Shown: piece after piece, positions 34,599 through 44,007 of the stretch
How positions within the stretch are numbered: position 1 is the first letter of the stretch
Layout of the letters: every line of letters starts with the position of its first letter
The notes under the pieces: generated by a model
The model's database searches: none
The model's input: only the letters and a program-made list of their open reading frames with translations
Told to the model about the DNA's origin: nothing
From: JACVRW01 sp963808545
GTDB taxonomy: Bacteria > Actinomycetota > Thermoleophilia > Solirubrobacterales > Thermoleophilaceae
NCBI GenBank assembly: GCA_963808545.1
Contig: CAWEGB010000002.1
Coordinates: 1 to 64,000 of the forward strand
Reading direction: 5' to 3'
DNA length: 64,000 bases
Translations under genes and position numbers: made by a program

Positions 34599-36041
34599 TC
34601 AGTCCGTCGCCACCTCGCTGCCGTCCTCGCTCCAGCGCGTGTGGAAGGCACCGTCGCGGTCCACTCGGCGGTAGGTGTGGGCCCCGAACAGGTCGCGCAA
34701 GCCCTGGATCAGGCCGGCCGGGCCGCGGGCGCGGCGGTAGCCGTCGTAGTAGGCCAGCGACGAGGTGAAGGCCGGCACGGCCACGCCCAGCTCGGTGGCC
34801 CGCGCGATCACCCGGCGCCAGGGGTCCTGCGCGTTGCCGAGCGCGTCGGAGAACGTGTCCACGAGCATCAGGTTCGGTGTCTTGGGGTCGGTCTCGTAGG
34901 CCTCGCGGATGCGATCGAGGAAGCGCGCCCTGATGATGCAGCCGCCGCGCCAGATGGTGGCCATCGAGCCGAGATCGATACCCCACTCCTCCTGCTCGGA
35001 GGCGGCCGTCATCTGCTCGAAGCCCTGAGCGTAGGCCACGATCTTGGACGCGTAGAGCGCGTGCTGGATGTCGTCGATCAGCGAGCGGTCCAATCGCTCC
35101 CCCTCACCCGGGCGCGGGCCGGCCAGCAGCTCGGAGGCATGCACACGCTGGTCGCGCAGCGCCGACAGTGAGCGGGCGAACACCGCCTCGGTGATCGCCG
35201 TGAGGGGCACCCCCAGCTCGAGCGCGTCCTGCGCGGTCCAGCGGCCGGTGCCCTTCTGCTCGGCCTCGTCGAGGATCACGTCGAGCAGCGGCTGGCCCGT
35301 GGCCTCGTCGGTCTTGGCCATGACCGTTGCCGCGATTTCGATCAGGAACGACTCGAGCTCGCCCTCGTTCCAGCCCCGGAACACCTCGGCGATCTCCGCC
35401 ACCTCCAGGCCCACCCCGTTGCGAAGCAGGTCGTACGCCTCGGCGATCAGCTGGATGTCGGCGTACTCGATGCCGTTGTGGACCATCTTCACGTAGTGGC
35501 CGGCGCCGTTGTCGCCGACATAGGTGCAGCAGGGCGTGCCGTCCACCTGGGCGGCGATCTGCTCGAACACCTTCTCGACCTCGCCGTACGCTTCGCGGTC
35601 CCCGCCCGGCATGATGCTCGGGCCCTTCAGCGCGCCCTCCTCGCCGCCCGACACGCCGGTGCCGAGGAAGCGCAGGCCGCGCTCGGCGATCTCGCCGCTG
35701 CGGCGTTGCGTGTCGCGGAAGTTTGAGTTGCCGCCGTCGATGATCACGTCGCCCCGCTCCATCAGCGGCACGAGCTCCTCGATCACCGCGTCGACCGGCT
35801 TGCCGGCCTTCACCATGACGATGATCGCGCGGGGCGGCGCCAGCGCCGCGACGAACTCCTCCGTGGAGCCGGTGCCCTCGAGCGGGCCCTCGTCGCCGTG
35901 CTCGTCCATGAAGCGCTCGGTCTTCGCACCCGTGCGGTTGTGCACCGCCACGGGGATGTCGTGGTGGGCGATGTTGCGCGCGAGGTTGGCGCCCATGGTG
36001 GCCAGGCCGGTGAGGCCGACGTGCCGCTCCGTGGCGCTCAC
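34599..36041 (-). CDS. gnd: 6-phosphogluconate dehydrogenase, decarboxylating
   Basis: 480 residues of the long (dimeric) type. VGLTGLATMGANLARNIA is the NADP-binding motif, then VHNRTGAKTERF, VIIDGGNSNFRDTQRR, LGTGVSGGEEGALKGPSIMP (substrate binding, catalytic region) and GAGHYVKMVHNGIEYADIQL with the catalytic Lys and His. It makes ribulose-5-phosphate and NADPH in the oxidative pentose phosphate path. The GTG start overlaps the kgd stop (GTGA), so it is translated with the TCA enzyme. Confidence 0.95.
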   Translation of the reverse strand: MSATERHVGLTGLATMGANLARNIAHHDIPVAVHNRTGAKTERFMDEHGDEGPLEGTGSTEEFVAALAPPRAIIVMVKAGKPVDAVIEELVPLMERGDVIIDGGNSNFRDTQRRSGEIAERGLRFLGTGVSGGEEGALKGPSIMPGGDREAYGEVEKVFEQIAAQVDGTPCCTYVGDNGAGHYVKMVHNGIEYADIQLIAEAYDLLRNGVGLEVAEIAEVFRGWNEGELESFLIEIAATVMAKTDEATGQPLLDVILDEAEQKGTGRWTAQDALELGVPLTAITEAVFARSLSALRDQRVHASELLAGPRPGEGERLDRSLIDDIQHALYASKIVAYAQGFEQMTAASEQEEWGIDLGSMATIWRGGCIIRARFLDRIREAYETDPKTPNLMLVDTFSDALGNAQDPWRRVIARATELGVAVPAFTSSLAYYDGYRRARGPAGLIQGLRDLFGAHTYRRVDRDGAFHTRWSEDGSEVATD

Positions 36042-39000
36042 ATCAGCGGCCGCTGGGCCGAGCTGTCCGGTTCGAGGCGGTCCTCCTGCAGATCGAGCGC
36101 CACGCGCACGATCCGCGCCTGCTCGCGCTTGTGAGCCGCCGAGTAGCCCTCGCCGGGAGCGGCGCGCAGCTGGCGGCCCACGTAGTCGTAGGACAGCCGC
36201 TCGGGCAGGATCCCTGCCATGCGCCGCCGCATGAACGCGCGCGCGCCCATGTTGCGCGGCTCCTCCTGCACCCAGACCACGCGCTCCAGGTTGGGGTAGC
36301 TCTCCAGCAGCTCGGTCAGCTCGGCCTCCGGGAAGGGGTAGAGGAGCTCCACCCGGGCCACCGCGATTTGGTCCTGGCCGTCCCGGTCCTCGTGGGCGTC
36401 GATGTCGTAGAAGATCTTGCCCGAGCAGAGCACGAGGCGGGTCACGTTGGCGCGGTCGTTCCCTCCGTCGCCGAAGCGCGGGTCGTCGAGCACCCGCTCG
36501 AACGAGCCCTCGGCGAGCTCGGCCAGCGTGGAGGTGGCGGCCGGCAGCCGCAGCAGGCTCTTCGGCGTCATCACAATCAGCGGGCGCGGCTTGGACACGA
36601 GCGCCTGGCGCCGCAGGAGATGGAAGTACTGAGCCGGGGTCGTGGCGTTGGCCACGCGGATGTTGCCCTCGGCCGCCGACTGCAGGAAGCGCTCCAGGCG
36701 GCCACTCGAATGCTCGGGCCCCGAGCCCTCGTAGCCGTGCGGCAGCAGCAGCGACAGCCGGGAGGTCTGCCCCCACTTGGCCAGGCCCGACACGAGGAAC
36801 TGGTCGACGATCACCTGGGCCGAGTTGACGAAGTCGCCGAACTGGGCCTCCCACAAGATGAGCGCGTCGGGAGCCTGGACCGAATAGCCGTACTCGAAGC
36901 CCATGCAGGCCTGCTCGGACAGCGGGCTGTTGTGGAGCTCGAACGGCGCGTTGGCGTCGCGCAGGTGCTGCAGAGGGGTGTAGCGCTCCCCGGTCTCCGC
37001 GTCGTGCAGCACGGCGTGCCGCTGGCTGAAGGTGCCGCGCTCCGAGTCCTGGCCGGTGAGCCGGGTGGGCACTCCGAGGGCGAGCAGCGAGGCCACGGCG
37101 AGGGCCTCGGCGTGGGCCCAGTCCACCGGTCCGTCCTCCTCGAACACCGCCCGGCGGCGATCGAGGAACGGCTTGAGCTTGCGATGCACCGTGAAGCCGT
37201 CGGGCAGCCGCAGCAGCTGCTCACCCAGCGCGCGCAGGGTGTCTTCCGCGACGGTGGTGCGCGGCTCCCGGCTCATCGTCCGGTCGAGCTCGATCTCGCC
37301 GGTCTCGGGCGGGGTTCCGATCGACTCCTTCAGCTCGGTGTGCGCGTCGGCCACCCTCGAGTAGGCATCGGCGGCCATCGTCTCGGCCTCGTCTGCGCTT
37401 ACCACGTCCTCCTGCTCGAGCTTCTCGGCGTACAGCTTGCGCACCGGCGGGTGCTTCCTGATGAGCTCGTACATCTGCGGCTGGGTGTACGCGGGCTCGT
37501 CGGTCTCGTTGTGGCCGAAGCGCCGGTAGCCGATCAGGTCGATCAGCGCGTCGCGGCCGAAGGTCTGGCGGAACGCGCCGGCCAGCCGCATGGCCGAGAC
37601 GCAGGCCTCCACGTCGTCGGCGTTCACGTGGATGATCGGGATGTCGAAGCCCTTGGCCGGGTCGGACGCGTATCGCGTGGAGCGGCTCTCGTCCGGATCC
37701 GTGGTGAAGCCGAGCTGGTTGTTGGCGATCACGTGGATCGTGCCGCCGGTGGAGTAGCCGGGCAGCGCCTGGAGGTTGAGCGTCTCGGAGACGATGCCCT
37801 GGCCCGGGAAGGCGGCGTCACCGTGGATGATCACCGGCAGGACGGCGGAGGGATCGTGGGTGAGGTCGCGGGCCTTGCGGCCCGTCTGGTCGGCCCGGGC
37901 ACGGCCTTCGATCACCGGGTTCACGTACTCGAGGTGGCTCGGGTTGGGGGAGAGGGTCACGGTCACGCCCCTGCCCGACAGGACGCCGTAGGTGCCGCTG
38001 GCGCCGTAGTGGTACTTCACGTCGCCGGTGCCGCCCTCGGGCGCCGCGGTGTCCACGGCCAGCGTCTGCTCGCCCTCGAACTCGGCGAGGATCGCCTCGT
38101 AGGGCCGGCCGACCGTGTGCGCGAGCACGTTGAGGCGGCCGCGGTGAGCCATGCCCACCACCACCTCGCGCGCGCCGTCGGCCGAGCCGAGCTCGATCGC
38201 CTCGTCGAGCATGGGCACCAGCGTGTCGAGGCCCTCGATCGAGAACTGCTTCTTGCCCAGGAAGGCCTTGTGCAGATAGCCCTCCAGGGCCTCGACCTCC
38301 GACAGGCGCCTCAGCAGCCGACGCCGGGCCTCCTCGTCGAGCGGCTCGCGGTAGGCACCCGACTCGATCGCCTGGCGCAGCCATACGCGCTGCTCGTGGT
38401 CGGAGATGTGCTCGATCTCGTAGGCGATCGTGCCCGTGTAGGTGTCGCGCAGTCGTGGCAGCGCGTCCGCGAACGTTTCGCCCGCCACCGCCACGCGCAG
38501 GACCGACGCGGGGATGCGGCGCATCAGGTCGTCGGTGAGCTTGAGGGTGGCCGGGTCGAGGGCCGGATCACCCACCGGCGCCGAGCCGAGCGGGTCGAGC
38601 TGCGCGGCCAGGTGACCGTGCATGCGATGGGCCTTGACCAGCGAGGTGGCCGCCTGCACGGCCTGGAGCAGCGCCGCATCGGCCACGGGGCTGGCCGCCG
38701 GGACGGCGGCGGCGGGCACCGGCTCGGCGGCGGTGACCGGGGCGGGCTCGGCGGAGGTGGTGCTCCCGTCGATGCCCAGGCCCTCGAACACTCCCTCGTA
38801 GAAGCCGTCGGCGCCCTGCAGCAGCTCGTCCACCCGGCGCAGGAAGGCGCCCGATTCCGCGCCCTGGATCACCCGGTGGTCGTAGGTGCTGGTCATGGTC
38901 ATGACCTTCTGCACACCCAGCTCACGCAGCTTGTCCGGGGTCACTGCGGTGAGGCCGGGCGGGTAGCCGATCGCCCCCGTGGCCACGATCGTGCCCTGGC

Positions 39001-40318
39001 CGGGCATGAGCCGCGGCACGCTGGCCACCGTGCCGATGCCGCCCGGGTTGGTGAGGGTGATGTTGGCGCCCTGATAGGCGTCGGGAGCGAGCGTGTTGTC
39101 GCGCGCCCCGGCCACGAGCTCGTCGTAGCGGGCGACGAAGGACGCGAAGTCCATCTCGCTCGCGTCGGCGAGCACCGGGACCACGAGCGAGCGGCTGCCG
39201 TCCTTGCGCTCCACGTCCACCGCCAGGCCGAGGCTGGCCGAGCCGGGCGCGACCCGCAGCGGCTTTCCGTCCTGTTCCGAGTAGGCGTGGCCCATCACCG
39301 GCATGTCGCGGGCGGCCTGGACCACGGCCCAGGCGATCAGGTGGGTGAACGAGAGCTTGCGGCCACTCGCCTTCACCTCTCTGCGCCGCGCGTCCAGCAC
39401 GTCCACGGGCACGGTGCGGAAGCTGGTGGCCGTCGGTATCGAGCGGCTCTCGTTCATGAAGCGCACGAGCGTGGCCGCGGGGCCGCGAATCGGGATGGCG
39501 TCGGCTTCGGGCGGGGCGGCGGGCGCGGCGGCGCCTCCGTTGCCTTCCACGGCGGCCAGCACATCCTCCTTGGTCACCCGACCGCGCGGGCCCGAGCCAC
39601 TGATGACGCTCAGGTCGAGCCCGTGCGCATTCGCCATGCGCACGGCGACGGGAGTGGCGTTTCCGCCGTTGCCCGACGCCGGCGCCGTCTCCTCGACCGG
39701 CTTGGCCGCCGGCTCGGCCTTCGGCTGCACCGGGCCGTTTCCGGAGGCGGGCGCCGCGCCGGCGCCCGCGGCGATCCGGCACAGGATCGAGCCCACGGAA
39801 ACCGTCTCGTCGGGCTGAGCGAGGATCTCCTCCACCGTCCCGGCCACGGGTGACGGCACCTCGGCGTCCACCTTGTCGGTGGAGATCTCCACGAGGGGGT
39901 CGTCCACGGCCACCGTGTCGCCCGGCCCGACCCTCCAGTCGAGCACGGTCCCCTCGGCCACCGAATCGCCCATCTCGGGGAAGGCGACGTCCACGAGCTC
40001 GCCGGTGCCGGCCCCGTCCTCGTCGGGGGCAGGCGGGCTCTCGTCCTCCTCGGCCGGGGGCGCGTCGCCCGTCTCGATCTCTCCGAGGACGGCGCCCACC
40101 TGAACGAGCGAGTCGGGCTCGGCCAGGATCTTCACCAACGTGCCGGCTGCGGGGGCGGGCACCTCAGCGTCCACCTTGTCGGTGGAGATCTCGACCAGAG
40201 GCTCCTCGGCCTCGACCCGGTCGCCCACCTGCTTACGCCACTCGAGGACCGTCCCCTCGGTCACGGACTCGCCCATTTGGGGCATGGTGATCTGCACGGT
40301 CGTTGCCGGCGTGGCCAT
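36038..40318 (-). CDS. kgd: multifunctional 2-oxoglutarate dehydrogenase E2-E1 with two lipoyl domains
   Basis: 1426 residues. Order: lipoyl domain 1 (about 8-82, Lys48 in EISTDKVDAEVP), linker, lipoyl domain 2 (about 108-182, Lys149), E3/E1-binding PSBD-like domain (about 222-258, VAVRMANAHGLDLSVISGSG), E2 succinyltransferase (about 275-505, TYDHRVIQGAESGAFL with the catalytic His), then ThDP-dependent E1 (about 560-1426; EVVVGMAHRGRLNVLAH, RRFGHNETDEPAYTQPQMYE). It decarboxylates 2-oxoglutarate and passes succinyl to CoA in the TCA cycle. Mycobacterial and corynebacterial relatives lack lipoyl and PSBD parts; here both are kept. ATG follows TACAGT by nine bases. Confidence 0.93.
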   Translation of the reverse strand: MATPATTVQITMPQMGESVTEGTVLEWRKQVGDRVEAEEPLVEISTDKVDAEVPAPAAGTLVKILAEPDSLVQVGAVLGEIETGDAPPAEEDESPPAPDEDGAGTGELVDVAFPEMGDSVAEGTVLDWRVGPGDTVAVDDPLVEISTDKVDAEVPSPVAGTVEEILAQPDETVSVGSILCRIAAGAGAAPASGNGPVQPKAEPAAKPVEETAPASGNGGNATPVAVRMANAHGLDLSVISGSGPRGRVTKEDVLAAVEGNGGAAAPAAPPEADAIPIRGPAATLVRFMNESRSIPTATSFRTVPVDVLDARRREVKASGRKLSFTHLIAWAVVQAARDMPVMGHAYSEQDGKPLRVAPGSASLGLAVDVERKDGSRSLVVPVLADASEMDFASFVARYDELVAGARDNTLAPDAYQGANITLTNPGGIGTVASVPRLMPGQGTIVATGAIGYPPGLTAVTPDKLRELGVQKVMTMTSTYDHRVIQGAESGAFLRRVDELLQGADGFYEGVFEGLGIDGSTTSAEPAPVTAAEPVPAAAVPAASPVADAALLQAVQAATSLVKAHRMHGHLAAQLDPLGSAPVGDPALDPATLKLTDDLMRRIPASVLRVAVAGETFADALPRLRDTYTGTIAYEIEHISDHEQRVWLRQAIESGAYREPLDEEARRRLLRRLSEVEALEGYLHKAFLGKKQFSIEGLDTLVPMLDEAIELGSADGAREVVVGMAHRGRLNVLAHTVGRPYEAILAEFEGEQTLAVDTAAPEGGTGDVKYHYGASGTYGVLSGRGVTVTLSPNPSHLEYVNPVIEGRARADQTGRKARDLTHDPSAVLPVIIHGDAAFPGQGIVSETLNLQALPGYSTGGTIHVIANNQLGFTTDPDESRSTRYASDPAKGFDIPIIHVNADDVEACVSAMRLAGAFRQTFGRDALIDLIGYRRFGHNETDEPAYTQPQMYELIRKHPPVRKLYAEKLEQEDVVSADEAETMAADAYSRVADAHTELKESIGTPPETGEIELDRTMSREPRTTVAEDTLRALGEQLLRLPDGFTVHRKLKPFLDRRRAVFEEDGPVDWAHAEALAVASLLALGVPTRLTGQDSERGTFSQRHAVLHDAETGERYTPLQHLRDANAPFELHNSPLSEQACMGFEYGYSVQAPDALILWEAQFGDFVNSAQVIVDQFLVSGLAKWGQTSRLSLLLPHGYEGSGPEHSSGRLERFLQSAAEGNIRVANATTPAQYFHLLRRQALVSKPRPLIVMTPKSLLRLPAATSTLAELAEGSFERVLDDPRFGDGGNDRANVTRLVLCSGKIFYDIDAHEDRDGQDQIAVARVELLYPFPEAELTELLESYPNLERVVWVQEEPRNMGARAFMRRRMAGILPERLSYDYVGRQLRAAPGEGYSAAHKREQARIVRVALDLQEDRLEPDSSAQRPLM

Positions 40319-40378
40319 TCGGGTTCAACTGTACCCCTGCGGCGGCCCGGTATCGCCTCACAAGTAGCGTGGCGCGCG

Positions 40379-41977
40379 ATGACCGGCCGAAGGCTCAAGT
40401 TCTGGGGATGGGGCTACGAGGACCAGCAGCCCTCTCACGACGAGGTGCGCGCCACCGTGGACGCCTCGCGCGCCCATCTCGGCTTCCCGCCGGCGGAGAC
40501 CGAGCGGCCGGTCGAGCTCGACGCCCTCGAGCTGCCCCGGCCCCGGCTGCAGGCCCCCTCGGCACTGGCGCCGATCTGCCGCAGCGACCCGTACGAGCGC
40601 GCCCTCCACGCCTACGGCCGCGCGTACCGCGACGTGGTCCGCGCGTTTCGCGGCCGCTTCGATCACCCACCCGACGTGGTGGCCCACCCCACCAGCGAGG
40701 CCGAGCTCGAAGCGGTGCTCGCCTGGTGCGAGGAGGCCGGGGCAGCCGCCATCCCGTTCGGCGGCGGCACGAGCGTGGTGGGGGGCGTGGAGGCGGCCGA
40801 CGGAGCCGGCTACGCCGGCGTCGTGACCGTCGACCTCAAGCGGCTCGACCGCGTGCTCGAGATCGACCGGACCTCGCTGGCCGCCCGCATCCAGGGCGGC
40901 GCCACCGGGCCAGGGCTGGAGGCGCAGCTACGCGAGCACGGCCTCACGCTGCGCCACTACCCGCAGTCCTTCGAGTACTCCACCCTGGGCGGCTGGATCG
41001 CCACTCGGGCCGGAGGCCACTTCGCCACGCTGGCCACTCACATCGACGACTTCGTGGAGTCGGTGCGGGCGCTCACGCCCAGAGGCGTCTGGGAGAGCCG
41101 CCGCTTGCCGGGGTCGGGTGCCGGCCCGAGCCCCGACCGGATGCTGATCGGCTCCGAAGGAGTTCTCGGCGTGATCACCGAGGCCTGGGTTCGGGTGCGC
41201 GAGCGGCCGCGCTTTCGCGCCTCGGCGGGCGTGACCTTCGGCTCGTTCGCCGAGGGGGCCGCCGCGGTACGGGAGCTGGCCCAGTCCGGCCTTCACCCGT
41301 CCAACTGCCGTCTGCTCGACCCCGGCGAGGCGGCGCTCACCGGCGCCGCGCAGGACGGGAAGGCGCTGCTCGTGCTCGGCTTCGAGTCCGCGGACCATCC
41401 GCTCGAGGCCTGGATGGACCGCGCCGTCGAGCTGTGCCGCGACCACGGGGGAGAGCTGACGGAGCCTCCGCGGGTGGGCGAGCGCACCGCGTCAGCGGAT
41501 GCCTGGCGCGACTCGTTCCTGCAGATGCCCTACCTGCGCGACACGTTCGTGGCCGGCGGGATCATGGCGGAGACGTTCGAGTCGGCCGTCACCTGGGACC
41601 GATTCGAGACGTTCGTGGACGAGGTGCGGGGCCGCACGCTTGCCGCTCTGGGCGAAGGGTCGGTGACGTGTCGTCTCACGCACGCCTATCCGGACGGCGC
41701 GGCTCCCTACTTCACCGTGCTCGCTCCGGCCCGCCGCGGCGCCGAGGTGGATCAGTGGGACGAGGTCAAGCAGGCGGCCTCCGAGGCGATCATCGACGCG
41801 GGTGGCACCATCACCCACCACCACGCCGTGGGCCGCGACCATCGACCCTGGTACGACCGGCAGCGTCCCGAGCCCTTCGCGGCGGCGCTGGCGGCGGCCA
41901 AGGCGGCCGTCGATCCCGCGGGCATCCTCAACCCCGGAGTGCTGATCCCGCCGCAGCCGTGGCCAGTGCGGCCCTGA
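40379..41977 (+). CDS. FAD-binding oxidase, alkyldihydroxyacetonephosphate-synthase-like
   Basis: 532 residues of the VAO/FAD_binding_4 family. N-terminal LKFWGWGYEDQQPSHDEV is typical of bacterial AGPS-like proteins. The FAD region is IPFGGGTSVVGGVE and YSTLGGWIATRAGGHFATLA, and near the C-terminus GGTITHHHAVGRDHRPWY carries the His cluster required in AGPS. Either ether-lipid synthesis or a D-2-hydroxy-acid-type oxidation is possible. ATG lies eight bases after TAGCGT (40365-40370). Divergent from kgd. Confidence 0.85.
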   Translation: MTGRRLKFWGWGYEDQQPSHDEVRATVDASRAHLGFPPAETERPVELDALELPRPRLQAPSALAPICRSDPYERALHAYGRAYRDVVRAFRGRFDHPPDVVAHPTSEAELEAVLAWCEEAGAAAIPFGGGTSVVGGVEAADGAGYAGVVTVDLKRLDRVLEIDRTSLAARIQGGATGPGLEAQLREHGLTLRHYPQSFEYSTLGGWIATRAGGHFATLATHIDDFVESVRALTPRGVWESRRLPGSGAGPSPDRMLIGSEGVLGVITEAWVRVRERPRFRASAGVTFGSFAEGAAAVRELAQSGLHPSNCRLLDPGEAALTGAAQDGKALLVLGFESADHPLEAWMDRAVELCRDHGGELTEPPRVGERTASADAWRDSFLQMPYLRDTFVAGGIMAETFESAVTWDRFETFVDEVRGRTLAALGEGSVTCRLTHAYPDGAAPYFTVLAPARRGAEVDQWDEVKQAASEAIIDAGGTITHHHAVGRDHRPWYDRQRPEPFAAALAAAKAAVDPAGILNPGVLIPPQPWPVRP

Positions 41978-41989
41978 GATGATTCCCGC

Positions 41990-42988
41990 GTGAACGCACG
42001 GCGCCGAGAGCTGGCCCGCGCCGACCGCGTGCTCCCGGGACTCTGGCGGCTGCGCCTGCCGCTGCCCTGGCCCGGGGTCCCGCACGGCAACGCCTACGCC
42101 ATCGCCGCCGGCGACGGGATCGTGCTGGTGGACACAGGCATCCACGAGCCCGGCTCGATGCGCCAGCTCGAGCGCGCCCTCGACCAGGCCGGCCTGAGCC
42201 TGGAGCACGTTCGGCTCGTGGTGTGCACCCACGCCCACTCCGACCACTACGGCCAGGCCGGTCCCATCGTCCACGCCACCGGCTCCGAGCTGTGGATGCA
42301 CCCGGACCACGAGCACATGACCCGAGCGGCCGAGGATCCCGACCAGGCCTTCGAGCGGCGCTTCGAGATCGCCCGCCAGAGCGGCGTCCCCGCCGAGGCG
42401 CTCGCGGCCTACCGCGAGTCTGGGCGCGGCCGCAACTTCGGCATCGCGGAGATCATCGAGCCGCACCGCGACCTCGTGCCCGGTGTGGAGGTGGAGACCG
42501 ACCTCGGCACGTGGCAGGTGCACGAGACGCCCGGCCACGCGCCGTCCCACGTGGTGCTCCACCAGCCCGAGCGGGAGCTGCTGCTGTCCGGGGATCACCT
42601 GCTGGGCCGCGTGTCGCTCTACTACGACTACGGCTATTCGCCCGACCCGGCCGGCGAGTTCCTCAAGAGCCTCGACGTGGTCGACGAGCTCGATGTCCAG
42701 CTCATCCTCGCCGGCCACGGCAGGCCGGTGCGCGACGCTCCCGCCCTGATCGAGGCCAACCGCCGAGCCGTAGCCGAGCGCATCGAGAGGGTGCGAGCGG
42801 CGTTGTCCGGCGGCCCGGTCCCGGCCTTCGACGTGGTCCCGAAGATGGTCGACCACGAGCTGCCCGGTCCCATGATGATCGGCTGGGGCCTGAGCGAGGC
42901 GCTCTGCTACCTGCGCCACCTGGAGCTCGACGGCGAGGTGGAGCGGCTCGAGGAGGATGACGGCGAGCGCTGGGCGGCTGCGGCCTAG
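41990..42988 (+). CDS. metallo-beta-lactamase-fold hydrolase
   Basis: 332 residues. The signature VCTHAHSDHYGQAG (HxHxDH), VHETPGHAPSHVVL, LLLSGDHLLG and a last His in LILAGHGRPV give the full dinuclear-metal set. The C-terminal helical extension with FDVVPKMVDHELPGPMMIGW is that of the LACTB2/glyoxalase-II-like group. Probably a thioesterase or similar. GTG start 12 nt after the AGPS-like stop, so likely co-transcribed. Confidence 0.8.
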   Translation: MNARRRELARADRVLPGLWRLRLPLPWPGVPHGNAYAIAAGDGIVLVDTGIHEPGSMRQLERALDQAGLSLEHVRLVVCTHAHSDHYGQAGPIVHATGSELWMHPDHEHMTRAAEDPDQAFERRFEIARQSGVPAEALAAYRESGRGRNFGIAEIIEPHRDLVPGVEVETDLGTWQVHETPGHAPSHVVLHQPERELLLSGDHLLGRVSLYYDYGYSPDPAGEFLKSLDVVDELDVQLILAGHGRPVRDAPALIEANRRAVAERIERVRAALSGGPVPAFDVVPKMVDHELPGPMMIGWGLSEALCYLRHLELDGEVERLEEDDGERWAAAA

Positions 42989-43021
42989 GAGAGATTTCGA
43001 CCGAGGGCCTCCGACCATGTG

Positions 43022-43050
43022 ACATCGACCATGAGATACATGGTCGATGT
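43022..43050. terminator. perfect 12-bp hairpin between convergent genes
   Basis: ACATCGACCATG at 43022-43033 pairs completely with 43039-43050 across the loop AGATA. It lies between the stops of the MBL hydrolase and metF and could terminate both; no strong T-run flanks it. A further copy of CGACCATG lies just before it. Confidence 0.6.
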
Positions 43051-43065
43051 TGCACGCTCGCTCAG

Positions 43066-43962
43066 CTAGATCGTCGCCCGCGCCCGCGTCCAGGGATGCG
43101 CCGCGCGCAGCGCCGCCAGGATGGCCCGCGTTGCGGGCGAGCGGTTGAGCGTGTAGAAGTGGATCCCGGGCGCGCCTCGCGCCAGGAGATCGGAGCACTG
43201 GAGGGTCGCGTAAGCGACTCCGAGCTCTGCAACCGCTTCCGGGTCGTCGGCGCGCCCGTCGAGCTGCGCGGTCAGGTCCGCGGGGATGGTGGCGCCGCAC
43301 ATCTCGGTGAAGCGCTTGATCTGGCCGTAGTTGGTGATGGGCATGATGCCCGGGATGATCGGCACCTCGATGCCGGCCGCGCGGGCCTCCTCGACGTACG
43401 CGAAGTACGAGTCGTTGTCGAAGAAGAGCTGGGTGATGAGGAAGCCGGCCCCTGCGTCGGCCTTGTCGCGCGCATAGCCGAGGTCGCTGGCGCGGTCGGG
43501 CGCGTCGGGGTGGATCTCCGGGAAGCAGGCCGCCCCGACGCAGAAGTCGAAGCGCTCGCGGATCAGGCGGATGAGGTCGATCGAATAGCTCAGGCCGCCC
43601 GGATGGGGCTGCCATTCGGTCTCCCCGCGGGGCGGGTCGCCGCGCAGGGCCAGGACGTTCTCGATCCCTGCCGCCTCGATCTCGGTGAGGATGTCCACGA
43701 TCCGGTCCGCGGGCTCGCCCACGCACGAGAGATGGGCCATGGCCTCGATGCCCAGCTCCTGCTTGATCGACTTGGTGATCTCCACGGTCCGGTTGCGCGT
43801 GGTGCCACCGGCGCCGTAGGTCACCGAGACGTAGTCGGGCGAGTCGTCCTTCAGGGTCTCGAGCGTGCCCTCGAGCGTCCGCCGGCCCTCATCGGTCTTG
43901 GGGGGAAAGAACTCGAACGAGAACACCGGCCGGCGCTCGTCCAGAAGTCGGTCGATCCGCAT
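43066..43962 (-). CDS. metF: methylenetetrahydrofolate reductase
   Basis: 298 residues with the MetF TIM barrel: FSFEFFPPKTDEGRRTLEGT (Glu of the active site), PDYVSVTYGAGGTTR, ENVLALRGDPPRGETEW (the RGDPP flavin motif), YARDKADAGAGFLITQLFFD and IIPGIMPITNYGQIKRF. It reduces 5,10-methylene-THF to 5-methyl-THF for methionine synthesis. ATG at 43962; its promoter carries TTGACA inside a long palindrome. Confidence 0.95.
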   Translation of the reverse strand: MRIDRLLDERRPVFSFEFFPPKTDEGRRTLEGTLETLKDDSPDYVSVTYGAGGTTRNRTVEITKSIKQELGIEAMAHLSCVGEPADRIVDILTEIEAAGIENVLALRGDPPRGETEWQPHPGGLSYSIDLIRLIRERFDFCVGAACFPEIHPDAPDRASDLGYARDKADAGAGFLITQLFFDNDSYFAYVEEARAAGIEVPIIPGIMPITNYGQIKRFTEMCGATIPADLTAQLDGRADDPEAVAELGVAYATLQCSDLLARGAPGIHFYTLNRSPATRAILAALRAAHPWTRARATI

Positions 43963-43979
43963 GCCGGATCAGGCTAACA

Positions 43980-44007
43980 CAACCTTGACAAACTCGTGTC
44001 AAGGTTG
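43980..44007. promoter_or_regulatory. 28-bp palindrome overlapping the metF promoter
   Basis: CAACCTTGACA at 43980-43990 is perfectly repeated inverted at 43997-44007, six bases apart. On the minus strand one TTGACA forms a consensus -35, with TGTTAG 17 bases downstream as a possible -10 and metF ATG soon after. The palindrome also contains the stop of the anti-sigma gene. Likely operator for a repressor of metF. Confidence 0.55.

Noticed and set aside
36131..39853. A 1240-codon open frame antisense to kgd
   Set aside because: His/Val/Leu/Arg-rich low-complexity translation, no motif or start signal; a shadow of the GC-rich coding strand.
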